A DNA stretch of 64,000 nucleotides, from NCBI RefSeq assembly GCF_002261185.1, contig NZ_NEVQ01000003.1:124001-188000 (forward strand). The letters are read 5' to 3'. The DNA is from Bordetella genomosp. 4. GTDB taxonomy: Bacteria > Pseudomonadota > Gammaproteobacteria > Burkholderiales > Burkholderiaceae_B. Below are positions 55,126 through 64,000 of the stretch, piece after piece. A program made the position numbers and the translations under genes. The notes below the pieces were generated by a model, which worked only from the letters and a program-made list of their open reading frames with translations, did no database searches and was not told the DNA's origin. Every line of letters starts with the position of its first letter. Position 1 is the first letter of the stretch.

Positions 55126-56885
55126 CAAGCACGCAGTTTGATGCTGCTCAGACGGCATCCAATCCGGGGCCCGAGGCAGCGAAGCTGGCGCGTGAGCAAT
55201 CGCGTTGGTTGAGTGAGCAGGCGCGCTTGCCGCGGCTGCCGCTCATTGTGGCTGTCGGGGCGCCTCTGCTGGGTGGGGTGCTGTTATTGGTGCAGGCTTG
55301 GTTGTTGGCCCGGGTGCTGGATGCGGCGATTGTCAGCCAGGCGCCTCGCAGTGCATTGCTCGGTGATATCGCGGTGATCGTTGTCCTGATGTTGGGCAGA
55401 GCGGGCCTGGCCTGGGCCAGCGAACGGGCGGGAGCTCACGCGGCTGAAAGCATCAAACAACGTATTCGTCTGGCCTTGTTCGATCGCCTGGTGGGCCGCG
55501 GCCCTGTGTGGTCGCGGACCCGGGTGTCGGGGGAACTGGCTAGCGCTATTGTCGATCAGGTCGAAGCGCTGGACGGGTTTTTTTCGCGGTATCTGCCTGC
55601 AGCGGTATCGGCGGCAATATTGCCGCTGGCATTTGCGGTAGTGCTGTTGCCCTTTGATTGGATTGCGGGGTTGCTGTTGCTCGTGACGGCGCCCTTGATT
55701 CCGCTGTTCATGGCACTGGTGGGGTGGGGCGCCGAGGCGGCGAGCCGGCGGCATGTGCGCGCATTTGCCAGGCTATCCGGGTTTTTCGCCGATCGTCTGC
55801 GCGGCCTGGCCACCCTGAAACTCTACGGCCGTGCACAAGCCGAGGCCTCGTCGGTCGCCACGGCCAGCGAGGCCGTGCGCAAGCGCACGCTGTCAGTATT
55901 GCGCATTGCTTTTCTGTCGTCGGCGGTGCTGGAGTTTTTTGCGGCCTTGGGCGTTGCCGGGATGGCGGTGTATTTCGGTTTGTCGTACCTGGGGTTTCTC
56001 GATGTGCGGGCGACGCCGTTGACGCTGCAAGTCGGTTTCTTCTGTTTGTTGATGGCGCCGGAGACTTATGCGCCATTGCGTCAATTTGCGGCGCACTATC
56101 ATGATCGTGCGGCGGCGCGTGCCGCGGCAGCGCAGATCGCCGCATCGTTCGAGGGCTTGCCCGACACGTCGGCGCCGTTCGGCGACACTCATGTCACGGC
56201 TGCATCGGCCGATACATGCGCTGCGGGGCTTGCAGTATCGGTGCGCGGCCTGAGTATTCAAGCCCCCGGGCGAATTTCGCCGGTGATGGACGATGCATCG
56301 CTGACGTTGTCTGCGGGCGAGCATGTTGCTCTGATGGGGCCTAGCGGCAGCGGCAAGACGACTTTGCTGGAAGTCCTCTCTCGTTTGCGTCCCGGCGCAG
56401 GACACATCATGCTGGACGATGTGCCGCTCGCCGAGTGGGATGAAGCCCTGCTGCGTGAGCGTGTGGCCTTGATCGGTCAGCGGCCTTTTTTGTTTGCGGC
56501 CAGTATTGCCGACAATATCCGTTTGGGGCGGCCGCAGGCAACTGACGAACAAGTGCTCGAGGCCGCCCGCCGTGCTTGCGTCATGACGTTCGCCGAGCCA
56601 TTGCGCGAGGGGTTGGATACGATGCTGGGGCCTCGCGGACGCGGCTTGTCGGGAGGACAGGCACAGCGCGTGGCGTTGGCGCGCTTGTTTCTGCGAGATC
56701 CCGGCCTGATTTTGCTGGATGAGCCTACGGCCTCTCTCGACGAGACCACGCAGTCCCAGGTCCTGGACGAAATCCTGGCATTTGCGCGTGGACGAACATT
56801 GTTGCTGGCAACGCATGCTTCAGCCGTGGCGCAGCGCCTGCCGCGCACGGTCACGCTGATCCACGGCAAATTGGAGCCGGCATGA
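55122..56885 (+). CDS. cydD: Thiol-reductant ABC exporter subunit CydD
   Basis: 587-residue half-transporter exporting glutathione/cysteine to the periplasm, needed for cytochrome bd assembly. Six membrane segments in residues 35-330, then the ATPase with Walker A GPSGSGKTT near 408, signature LSGGQAQRVALARL and Walker B LILLDEPTASLDE. Uses a GTG start overlapping the cydX stop; its stop overlaps the cydC start (ATGA). Confidence 0.94.
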   Translation: MTSTQFDAAQTASNPGPEAAKLAREQSRWLSEQARLPRLPLIVAVGAPLLGGVLLLVQAWLLARVLDAAIVSQAPRSALLGDIAVIVVLMLGRAGLAWASERAGAHAAESIKQRIRLALFDRLVGRGPVWSRTRVSGELASAIVDQVEALDGFFSRYLPAAVSAAILPLAFAVVLLPFDWIAGLLLLVTAPLIPLFMALVGWGAEAASRRHVRAFARLSGFFADRLRGLATLKLYGRAQAEASSVATASEAVRKRTLSVLRIAFLSSAVLEFFAALGVAGMAVYFGLSYLGFLDVRATPLTLQVGFFCLLMAPETYAPLRQFAAHYHDRAAARAAAAQIAASFEGLPDTSAPFGDTHVTAASADTCAAGLAVSVRGLSIQAPGRISPVMDDASLTLSAGEHVALMGPSGSGKTTLLEVLSRLRPGAGHIMLDDVPLAEWDEALLRERVALIGQRPFLFAASIADNIRLGRPQATDEQVLEAARRACVMTFAEPLREGLDTMLGPRGRGLSGGQAQRVALARLFLRDPGLILLDEPTASLDETTQSQVLDEILAFARGRTLLLATHASAVAQRLPRTVTLIHGKLEPA

Positions 56886-58567
56886 CAGCATTGCTGCGTT
56901 TGTTGCCGGCTTTATATCGTCGCCGTCTGGGAGCTTTGCTGGGTGCGTTGTTCCTGGCATTGCTCACCATCGCAGCCGGTGTCGGCTTGCTGGGCGTATC
57001 AGGTTGGTTTCTCAGCGCTGCGGCCTTGGCCGGCGCAGGTTCTGTTTTTAATCTTTTTGTCCCCTCTGCGTTGGTGCGCTTGTTGTCGTTCGTGCGTATT
57101 GCGGCGCGTTACGCGGAGCGATTGGTAGGGCATGCTGCCACGTTGCGCTTATTGACGGATCTGCGCAGCCACGTGTTCGAGGCGCTGGTGCGTTTGACGC
57201 CGCGTCAATTAGGGCGCTATCGCGATGGCGATCTGGTGACTCGCCTGACAGGGGATGTGGATGCGCTGGATACGGTGTTCCTGCATGTGCTGACACCGAT
57301 GGCCACGTCGGCGATTGCCGCCGCCGTGTTGGCTGTGGTGGTAGGCGTCTGGGTGCCGGCCGCGGGGTGGGTATTGGCGGGTGCGATGTTGATGGCATGT
57401 GTGGTGCTGCCTGTATGGCAGGCGCGTGCTGCGCGCTTGCCAGGCTTGGCGATCCAGGAAAGTCAGGCGGCGTTGCGTGCCATGACGTTAGAGACGGTGG
57501 AAAGCCACGCCGATGTCGTGGCGCTGTCGGCGGTCGACCAAGTACGGACCGGCTTTATGTCGCACTGCGCGGATATGACACGTGCGCGCAAAGCGCAGGT
57601 ACGTATTGCCGCCAATGGAGCATGGGCCTTGCAGGTTTTGGCCGGCCTTTGTGTCTTGGCGATCTTGTGGTTTGGCCTGGACGAGCTCAGCCGGCAGCAT
57701 CTGAGCGGGCCGTTATTGGCGGGATTGCTGTTGGCAGTCATTGGCATTTTTGAAGTGGCAGGGCCGCTGATGCGAGGGGCGGCGCGGCTGGGTGGCGCGG
57801 TGGCGGCGGCACAGCGGATTCAGGCGGTGGTGGAACAAACACCGGACGACGCTGACCCAGACCGGCCCGTACCATTGCCCGCGCGGGGCGCAATCGAGTT
57901 GGACCGGGTGTCGTTTGCCTATCCTGCAGCTGTTGGCGAGTTGGGGCCGTTGGTGTTGAATGCCGTCAGTCTGCGCATCGAGCCTGGTGAGCGTGTGGCG
58001 ATTAGCGGGCCGAGCGGTTCGGGTAAATCGACGCTGTTGCAACTATTGCTGCGGCTGGAGGATCCCGTTTCCGGTTGTATTCGTTTCGGCGGAATCGATC
58101 TGCGGCACGCGTCGTTGACCGAACTGCATCGCCGCATTGCCTGGCTTGCCCAGGACGCGCCTGTTTTTCTGGGGACATTGCGGACCAATTTATTGATTGG
58201 CGATCCGGGGGCGGACGATGCCATGTTGTGGTCTGCCTTGGACGCCGCACGGCTGGGCGATTTTGTGCGTGGCTTGCCCGATGGTCTGGATACATGGGTC
58301 GGCGAAACTGGCGCGAGTTTGTCGGTAGGACAGGCGCGGCGGCTGTGTCTGGCCAGGGCGTTGTTGACGTCTTGTCCCGTCCTCGCCTTGGATGAGCCGA
58401 CCACGGGTCTGGACGAAGCCGCGCAGGCGGCATTCTTTAATGATCTGGCTCACGCTACGGCGGGGCGTACGGTGGTGCTGGTAACGCATGCCGCCCTGCC
58501 GCAGGGGGCGGTTGAGCGCCATCTGGTTTTGCGCGATGGTTGTCTGAACGTTTCTGTTCTGGCCTAA
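56882..58567 (+). CDS. cydC: Thiol-reductant ABC exporter subunit CydC
   Basis: 561-residue partner of CydD. Membrane part residues 15-330 (LLGVSGWFLSAAALAGAG), ATPase with Walker A GPSGSGKST near 375, a modified signature LSVGQARRLCLARAL and Walker B VLALDEPTTGLDE. Coupled to cydD by ATGA overlap. Last gene of the bd operon; apt follows after 53 bp. Confidence 0.94.
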   Translation: MTALLRLLPALYRRRLGALLGALFLALLTIAAGVGLLGVSGWFLSAAALAGAGSVFNLFVPSALVRLLSFVRIAARYAERLVGHAATLRLLTDLRSHVFEALVRLTPRQLGRYRDGDLVTRLTGDVDALDTVFLHVLTPMATSAIAAAVLAVVVGVWVPAAGWVLAGAMLMACVVLPVWQARAARLPGLAIQESQAALRAMTLETVESHADVVALSAVDQVRTGFMSHCADMTRARKAQVRIAANGAWALQVLAGLCVLAILWFGLDELSRQHLSGPLLAGLLLAVIGIFEVAGPLMRGAARLGGAVAAAQRIQAVVEQTPDDADPDRPVPLPARGAIELDRVSFAYPAAVGELGPLVLNAVSLRIEPGERVAISGPSGSGKSTLLQLLLRLEDPVSGCIRFGGIDLRHASLTELHRRIAWLAQDAPVFLGTLRTNLLIGDPGADDAMLWSALDAARLGDFVRGLPDGLDTWVGETGASLSVGQARRLCLARALLTSCPVLALDEPTTGLDEAAQAAFFNDLAHATAGRTVVLVTHAALPQGAVERHLVLRDGCLNVSVLA

Positions 58568-58620
58568 CCGCATCGGCGCGGTTATAGTTCGCCTTGCTTC
58601 AATTTCCCCGGGGTAGGTTC

Positions 58621-59169
58621 ATGCAGACTGACACCGTCGAACTCATTCGGCGCACTATCCGCAGCATCCCCGATTGGCCTCGCCCGGGTGTGGTGTTCCG
58701 CGACATTACGCCTTTGTTACAAGACCCGCGTACTTTCCGTGTCTTGATCGATCTTTTTGTCTATCGCTATATGCGGCAGCGCCTGGATCTGGTCGCGGGC
58801 GTCGACGCGCGCGGCTTCATTATTGGCAGTGTGCTGGCCTACGAACTGAATCTGGGTTTCGTGCCTGTGCGCAAGAGCGGCAAACTGCCGTATCGCACAG
58901 TGGCCGAGGAATACTCGCTCGAGTACGGCAACTCGTCGGTGGAGATCCACACGGATGCTGTGCGTACCGGCCAGCGGGTGCTGTTGGTGGATGATCTGAT
59001 CGCTACGGGCGGCACGATGTTGGCCGCGGTCAAATTGCTGCAACGCCTCGGCGCCAATGTCGTCGAGGCTGCTGCGATTATCGATTTGCCGGAGTTGGGT
59101 GGCTCTGGCAAGATCGCCGCGACGGGCACGCCCTTGTTTACCGTATGTAGTTACGATAGCGCCGAGTGA
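58621..59169 (+). CDS. apt: Adenine phosphoribosyltransferase
   Basis: 182-residue purine-salvage enzyme converting adenine and PRPP to AMP. The PRPP-binding loop [16 protein letters not shown] is near residue 120; [15 protein letters not shown] and [11 protein letters not shown] are also typical. GGGGTAGG lies upstream of the ATG at 58621. Same direction as cydC but with its own probable promoter region. Confidence 0.95.
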   Translation: MQTDTVELIRRTIRSIPDWPRPGVVFRDITPLLQDPRTFRVLIDLFVYRYMRQRLDLVAGVDARGFIIGSVLAYELNLGFVPVRKSGKLPYRTVAEEYSLEYGNSSVEIHTDAVRTGQRVLLVDDLIATGGTMLAAVKLLQRLGANVVEAAAIIDLPELGGSGKIAATGTPLFTVCSYDSAE

Positions 59170-59179
59170 GGCCGTTGTC

Positions 59180-60097
59180 TCAGGCGGCGTCCGGAATCGC
59201 CCACGAGCCCGGATCGGTCAGGCGCGGCTGGATAAAGTCCAAAAACGCCCGCGTCTTGGCCGGGATTGTTCGCGAGGGCAAGAGGGCGAATAGCGGAATC
59301 GGGGTCAGGGCCCAGTCGGGCAATACCGGCACGAGCCCTTTGTTTTGAATCGGCTGACCGATGGTGTCGAAATATAGCAGCGGGGCAATGCCCAGCCCCT
59401 GGCCCGCCAGGCGCGACAGCATGCTGACGTTATTGGCGGCGACGCGCCCGGACACGGCGACACGTTCGACTTTATCGCCCGAATGCAGCACCCAATAAGA
59501 ATAGGCCTCGCTCATCGCGGGGCGCAGACATTCGTGATGCCCCAGATCAGCGGGCGACCGCGGTGTGCCATGCAAAGCCAGATACTGCGGCGAGGCATAT
59601 AGACGATGCTCCAGCAGTACGATCTGGCGTGCGACCAAATTGGAGTCGGGTTGCCGCCCAAAACGCAGCACGAGGTCAAAGGGGTTGCTGATCGGATCGA
59701 TCGGCTGCATGTTCAGATCAAAATCGCACTCGATATCCGGATACTGAGCACGAAAGCCCTGGATCACCGCGGGCAGGAACAACTGCGCCAGGCTCGAAGG
59801 CATCGACACACGCAGACGTCCTTTCGGCTGCGCGGCCATGTCCAGCAATTGATCATGAGCGACGCGGACTTCTTCGATAATGGGCCGGCAGCGTTCAAAG
59901 TACATCAATCCGGCTTCGGTCAGATCGATGCGCCGGGTGCTGCGATTGAGCAGCTTCATGCCGATATTGTGTTCGAGATCGCTCACGCGCCGCGACAGAG
60001 TCGATGCGGGGATGTTGAGCGCCTCGGCAGCATGGCTGAAATTTTTGCGCTTGGCGACTTCGACAAACAACGCGATGTCGTTTAGCTGGATATCCAT
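59180..60097 (-). CDS. LysR-type transcriptional regulator
   Basis: 305-residue regulator. The helix-turn-helix lies in residues 1-62 (NDIALFVEVAKRKNFSHAAEALNIPASTLSRRVSDLE), with the effector domain after about residue 90. It looks like the CrgA/DmlR group by its N-terminus. Convergent with apt, 10 bp apart. Its target is unknown; the 5' region shared with the porin gene is long but the two are divergent, so porin control is possible. Confidence 0.88.
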   Translation of the reverse strand: MDIQLNDIALFVEVAKRKNFSHAAEALNIPASTLSRRVSDLEHNIGMKLLNRSTRRIDLTEAGLMYFERCRPIIEEVRVAHDQLLDMAAQPKGRLRVSMPSSLAQLFLPAVIQGFRAQYPDIECDFDLNMQPIDPISNPFDLVLRFGRQPDSNLVARQIVLLEHRLYASPQYLALHGTPRSPADLGHHECLRPAMSEAYSYWVLHSGDKVERVAVSGRVAANNVSMLSRLAGQGLGIAPLLYFDTIGQPIQNKGLVPVLPDWALTPIPLFALLPSRTIPAKTRAFLDFIQPRLTDPGSWAIPDAA

Positions 60098-60813
60098 GTG
60101 ATTCTGTATGTTGCGTGCTGGATATAGACAATATCCCAACACTACCTGGAATGTATGCAGCAAAAATGGAAATAACTGTTCCGTTTGCTGGAATAACGCT
60201 CGCTGCAACACGGGTGAGGTCCATCGTATGCGGGCGAAGCGCCCTAGATAGGACGCTAATACTGGAAAAACGTTCCTGGCCGACCCGCAATTAGGACGGG
60301 CCCGAAGGTTCAATAATATGAGGGACGCGGATGTCCGCTAGGCGCGGCATGGCAGGGTGATGAGGGCGTTGAAAGCGGCGGTCTTTCATCATTAACCATC
60401 ACTAATCAATAATGGGGCGTATCCCGAGATCGTGTCACACTGGTCCAAGTCGGCGCCGTCGCCGAACTGAGCGCGGCCGTGGCGTGCTGCCTGTCGCCGC
60501 TAATAATATGAGCGACATGTCGCGAATGTTGTTCAAATGCAACGTTGCTTATTAACAAATGATCACTGGATACTGGCTGATTCGGGCGCAGTGATCTAGG
60601 ACGAAATCGCCGTCTTGCCTAGGGACGCCGCCGATTGTTGCATCGCAAGTCATGGTTTACCCGCATTTATGGAAAACAGCTCTCCAAATTTGTGGTTAAT
60701 CCCTATTGCCCAAGGAAAGATACTTCTAACCGTACATGCGTCGTCCGACGTTGCCCTTGGCATAAAGCGGGTCACGCATGCCCTTTCCTGTCACATCGCT
60801 TTAGGAAATCATG
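60098..60813. other. Long divergent intergenic region upstream of the porin gene
   Basis: 716 bp with no convincing gene; a weak frame at 60615-60905 overlaps the porin and is rejected. AT-richer islands occur around 60310, 60395-60420, 60500 and 60545-60580, with TAATATGAG appearing twice (60315 and 60504). It should hold the porin promoter and regulator sites. A small RNA is possible but not shown. Confidence 0.6.
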
Positions 60814-61932
60814 ATGAAAAAAACGCTACTGGCCGTTGCGCTGGCCGCCGGCTTCGCAGGCGTGGCTCAAGCCGAAACCTCGGTTACGCTGTACGGCCTG
60901 ATTGACGCAGGTATCGGTTACAACCAAGTCAAGGGTGCTAATGGCGACAAAGCCAGCCGTGTTGGCGCTGTGGACGGCGTGAACAGCGGTTCGCGTTTCG
61001 GTCTGCGCGGCTCCGAAGACCTGGGCGATGGCCTGAAGGCTGTCTTCACCCTGGAAGGCGGTTTCTCGCCCAACAACGGTAATTCTTCGCAAAGCGGCCG
61101 CCTGTTCGGTCGTCAAGCTACCGTTGGCCTGCAAAGCGACAGCTGGGGTCAATTGGACTTCGGTCGCCAAACCAACTTGGCTTCGAAGTACTTCGCTGGC
61201 ATCGATCCCTCGGGCATCAGCTACGACCAAGCCACCATGGGTACGTCGTTCAGCTCGGCTAACACCGTCCGTCTGGACAACATGGTGTTGTATCAAACCC
61301 CCTCGTTCTCGGGCTTCAAATTCGGCGTTGGCTACTCGTTCAATGCTGACGACGAAGCGTCGACCGGCGGCGGCTTCCGTACCAACAACAACAACCGTGT
61401 TGTGACCGTTGGTGGCCGTTACCAAAATGGTCCCCTGGATGTGGCCCTGTCGTACGACAACTTCCGTCCGGACAGCAGCCGTACCAAGGGTCAATACGAC
61501 ACCGACAACGTTCAGTCGTACATCATCGGTGCCGCTTATGACTTCGAAGTTGTCAAGGTTTCGGCCGCTTTCGGTCAAACGTTTGACGGCTGGTTCGTCG
61601 GTACCAGCGCTGATGGCATTGGCGACGTCGACGGCACCAACATCGGCAGCTGGAAATTGGCTGACGGTTCGCGCGTGAACTCCTACCTGTTGGGTGTCAG
61701 CGCTCCGATCGGCGGCGCCAGCAACATCTGGGCGTCCTGGCAGCGTGCTGACGTCAACAACAGCCGTCTGGCTGGTGATGACGCCACGAGCAACACGTTC
61801 AGCGTCGGTTACACCTACGACCTGAGCAAGCGTACCAACCTGTACGCCTTGGCTTCGTACGGCGACAACTGGGCGTTCCAAGAAGACCAGCGCAGCACCT
61901 TCGCTGCGGTCGGTCTGCGCCACCGCTTCTAA
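60814..61932 (+). CDS. Gram-negative porin
   Basis: 372-residue outer-membrane trimeric porin of the Burkholderiales general-diffusion type. Signal peptide MKKTLLAVALAAGFAGVAQA, mature start ETSVTLYGLIDAGIGY, SRFGLRGSEDLGDGLKAVFTLE, GRQATVGLQSDSWGQLDFGR and C-terminal F (LRHRF) required for assembly. Codon choice differs from neighbours in being richer in highly expressed codons (many GGT, GCT, CAA), as expected for an abundant protein. ATGs at 60811 and 60814 are adjacent; AGGA spacing favours 60814. Confidence 0.95.
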   Translation: MKKTLLAVALAAGFAGVAQAETSVTLYGLIDAGIGYNQVKGANGDKASRVGAVDGVNSGSRFGLRGSEDLGDGLKAVFTLEGGFSPNNGNSSQSGRLFGRQATVGLQSDSWGQLDFGRQTNLASKYFAGIDPSGISYDQATMGTSFSSANTVRLDNMVLYQTPSFSGFKFGVGYSFNADDEASTGGGFRTNNNNRVVTVGGRYQNGPLDVALSYDNFRPDSSRTKGQYDTDNVQSYIIGAAYDFEVVKVSAAFGQTFDGWFVGTSADGIGDVDGTNIGSWKLADGSRVNSYLLGVSAPIGGASNIWASWQRADVNNSRLAGDDATSNTFSVGYTYDLSKRTNLYALASYGDNWAFQEDQRSTFAAVGLRHRF

Positions 61933-62043
61933 GTACCTCACACGTCCCGGCGCGGGTTGACGAATGTATGGTCTTCTCCGTTATCCATCGAGTGACAACT
62001 GACCCCGCGAAGGTTTGCGCCGGGCGTGTGTAGTACCTAGAAA

Positions 62044-62075
62044 GGGGGGCCTCTTCGGAGGCCCCCCACTTTTTT
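62044..62075 (+). terminator. Strong Rho-independent terminator after the porin gene
   Basis: GGGGGGCCTC-ttcg-GAGGCCCCCC is a perfect 10-bp stem with a stable UUCG loop followed by ACTTTTTT. It lies 111 bp after the porin stop. Confidence 0.93.
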
Positions 62076-62202
62076 GCGCTGTTGATTTATGGCCGCGACG
62101 AGTGAATGGCAAGTGGCGCTAGCAAAACGCCGGAGCATGCGAAATAAAACGGCCCAGAGCAATGCCCCAGGCCGCGTTGACGAGCGATGGATGTCGTGAC
62201 GG

Positions 62203-63711
62203 TTACAGGAACAGCCTGTAGGCAGGATTGTCCGTCTCGTTCCAGTGGGGATAGCCCAATTCGGCGACAAAAGTCTTGAACAATTTCTTGTCCGAAGGCG
62301 GAACCTGGATACCTATCAGGATGCGGCCGTAGTCGGCGCCCTGATTACGGTAATGGAACAGGCTGATGTTCCAGTCCGGATTCATCGCATTCAAAAAGCG
62401 CATCAGCGCGCCCGGACGTTCGGGGAATTCAAAGCGATACAGCAGCTCATTGCTGGCCAGGGCAGAGTGGCCTCCTACCATGTGGCGCAAGTGCGTCTTG
62501 GCCATTTCGTCATGGGTCAAGTCCAGGGTATCAAAACCATGGCGGCGGAAATTTGCCGCGATCTTGTCTGGCTCGGCCGGCGAGTTGATTTGAACGCCGA
62601 CAAAGACATGGGCGCGCTGGGCGTCGGATATCCGATAGTTGAACTCCGTGACGCTGCGGTTGCCCACCAGCTCACAGAACCGACGGAAACTGCCGCGTTG
62701 TTCGGGCATGGTGACGGCAAATACGGCTTCGCGCATTTCACCGACCTCGGCACGTTCTGCGACGAAACGCAGGCGGTCGAAGTTCATATTGGCGCCGCAT
62801 GCGACAGCGATCAAGGTTTTGCCCTTGAGTTTGTGGTCGGCCGCGTATTGTTTGGCCGCCGCGACAGCCATGGCGCCAGCGGGCTCGAGCACGCTGCGTG
62901 TATCCGTAAACACGTCTTTGATGGCAGCGCAGATCGCGTCGGTATCGACCACCACGAAATCGTCCACGTATTTGCGCGTCAGTCGGAATGTTTCCGCTCC
63001 TACCATCTTGACCGCCGTGCCATCGGAAAACAAGCCGACGTCATTGAGCTGGACTCGCCGCCCGGCCCGTACGCTGCGCAGCATGGCGTCCGAGTCTTCG
63101 GTCTGGACACCGATGATCTTGATCTCGGGCCGTAGTTGTTTGACATAAGCGGCGACGCCCGAGACCAAGCCACCACCCCCAATAGCGACAAAAATGGCGT
63201 CGATGGGGCCGGGGTGCTGGCGCAAAATCTCCATCCCGATGGTTCCTTGGCCGGCGATCACATCCGGATCATCAAAGGGATGTACGAAGGTGAGTTTTTC
63301 TTTCTTTTCCAGCGTCAACGCATGGGCGTAAGCGTCGGAAAAACTTTCGCCCGCCAGCACGACTTCGCCGCCCAGGCCGCGCACGGCATCGATCTTGACC
63401 TGCGGGCTGGTGGTTGGCATGACGATGACCGCACGGCATCCTAGCCGGCGAGCCGATAAGGCTACGCCCTGCGCGTGATTGCCCGCGGAGGCCGCGATCA
63501 CGCCGCGATTGCGGGCCGCCGGGCTCAGGTTGGCCATCTTGTTGTACGCACCGCGCAGCTTGAAGCTGAACACTGCCTGAGTATCTTCACGCTTGAGCAG
63601 AATCGTGTTCGAAATTCGCTGAGACAACTGAGTGGCGGTTTCGAGGGGGGATTCGACAGCGACGTCGTAGACCTTGGAGGTCAGGATGCGTTTTAGATAA
63701 TCGTCAGACAT
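62203..63711 (-). CDS. ilvA: Threonine ammonia-lyase, biosynthetic
   Basis: 502-residue PLP enzyme deaminating threonine to 2-oxobutyrate, first step of isoleucine synthesis. PLP-Lys motif SFKLRGAYNKM near residue 50, SAGNHAQGVA, the glycine loop AIGGGGLVSG, and two ACT-like regulatory domains after about 320, ending ETDNPAYRLFL. That size and the paired ACT-like regions match the feedback-inhibited IlvA type. The start at 63711 (MSDDYLKRI) is the family start. Confidence 0.96.
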   Translation of the reverse strand: MSDDYLKRILTSKVYDVAVESPLETATQLSQRISNTILLKREDTQAVFSFKLRGAYNKMANLSPAARNRGVIAASAGNHAQGVALSARRLGCRAVIVMPTTSPQVKIDAVRGLGGEVVLAGESFSDAYAHALTLEKKEKLTFVHPFDDPDVIAGQGTIGMEILRQHPGPIDAIFVAIGGGGLVSGVAAYVKQLRPEIKIIGVQTEDSDAMLRSVRAGRRVQLNDVGLFSDGTAVKMVGAETFRLTRKYVDDFVVVDTDAICAAIKDVFTDTRSVLEPAGAMAVAAAKQYAADHKLKGKTLIAVACGANMNFDRLRFVAERAEVGEMREAVFAVTMPEQRGSFRRFCELVGNRSVTEFNYRISDAQRAHVFVGVQINSPAEPDKIAANFRRHGFDTLDLTHDEMAKTHLRHMVGGHSALASNELLYRFEFPERPGALMRFLNAMNPDWNISLFHYRNQGADYGRILIGIQVPPSDKKLFKTFVAELGYPHWNETDNPAYRLFL

Positions 63712-63939
63712 GATGGCGTAAAAGGCCGGGTGAGAGAAATAAGGCGTGGGCCAGATTACCACAGCGTCCGGCGCGACTTTGCCGTCCGGGCTACACTGCC
63801 GCCCATCCGGTATCGATTGATCGATCTTCGCGCGCCGCATTGCGCTTTGAATGGGCAACGCGTGTCGCGTGTGCGGCTTCGTGCCGCGCCCCTCGCCGGG
63901 GCTCTATGAGGAAATATTGGGCAACTCGTCCGTGGCGCC

Positions 63940-64000
63940 ATGGAACAAAGTCTACTGAGTGCGGTGCATTGGTTATTAGCGGTCTTGGCATTGCCAACGA
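63940..64000 (+). CDS. Start of a membrane protein gene (truncated by window)
   Basis: Only 20 residues visible: MEQSLLSAVHWLLAVLALPT, hydrophobic from residue 5 on. This resembles the first membrane segment of small YqaA/DedA-like proteins, but too little is seen to assign it. Divergent from ilvA. The start is not supported by a clear ribosome site. Confidence 0.4.
   Translation, partial: MEQSLLSAVHWLLAVLALPT

Noticed and set aside
60826-61941. 371-residue open frame antisense to the porin
   Set aside because: It mirrors the porin over its full length, has no start site or family features, and arises from the biased codons of a highly expressed gene.

Overview
The window is a GC-rich, gene-dense stretch of a betaproteobacterial chromosome, most likely from Alcaligenaceae (Bordetella/Achromobacter-like). 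Reasons: a Bug-type tripartite-tricarboxylate solute-binding protein, a Gram-negative porin of the Burkholderiales type, the argB-nucleotidase-slmA order, the HPr kinase/PtsN/RapZ set beside the lptCAB-kdsCD block, and many LysR regulators. The genus call is inference from gene content. No tRNA, rRNA, CRISPR array, complete insertion sequence or phage was seen.

Layout. 0-11.5 kb: 5' part of ppc, queC, two MFS transporters, an acetyltransferase, a LysR regulator, ilvD, an SDR/COG4091 oxidoreductase pair and a deoxyribonucleotidase. 11.8-19.4 kb: an RND efflux operon (fusion protein, pump, outer-membrane channel) with a divergent LysR regulator. 19.6-25.9 kb: AI-2E family permease, PhyH-type oxygenase, YddA-like ABC exporter, and D-tartrate dehydratase with a divergent HypT-like LysR regulator. 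25.9-26.8 kb: a gene-free block of large palindromic repeats. 26.8-30.1 kb: argB-nucleotidase-slmA and a solitary metQ. 30.2-35.3 kb: a catabolic operon (HisD-like dehydrogenase, SDR, LacI regulator, Bug binding protein, HpaI-type aldolase) with two operator-like palindromes. 35.3-41.4 kb: TlpA-like thioredoxin, dolP, diaA/gmhA, yraN, rsmI, ogt, rlpA and rapZ. 41.6-43.7 kb: two multiheme cytochromes c. 43.7-49.8 kb: hprK, ptsN, hpf, lptBAC, kdsC and kdsD. 49.9-59.2 kb: purT, a GbsR/MarR-type regulator, the complete cytochrome bd set cydA-cydB-cydX-cydD-cydC, and apt. 59.2-64 kb: a LysR regulator, a porin, ilvA and the start of a membrane protein gene.

How the genes work together: lptCAB/kdsCD make and export the Kdo-lipid A part of LPS. 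hprK/ptsN/rapZ form the nitrogen-PTS regulatory branch. cydABX with cydDC builds a high-affinity quinol oxidase. ilvD and ilvA serve branched-chain amino acid synthesis. The 30-35 kb operon looks like a self-regulated route for importing and breaking down an unidentified hydroxylated carbon source.

The least explained signals are two families of dispersed non-coding repeats. Family 1 consists of about 164-bp palindromic elements with a long closing stem and internal hairpins. Three related copies vary in sequence while keeping their base pairing, and two of them form mirror-image 260-bp units at 25.9-26.8 kb. Family 2 consists of roughly 75-85 bp elements that each carry a terminator-like hairpin. 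One of its copies is read as codons for the N-terminus of a signal peptide.
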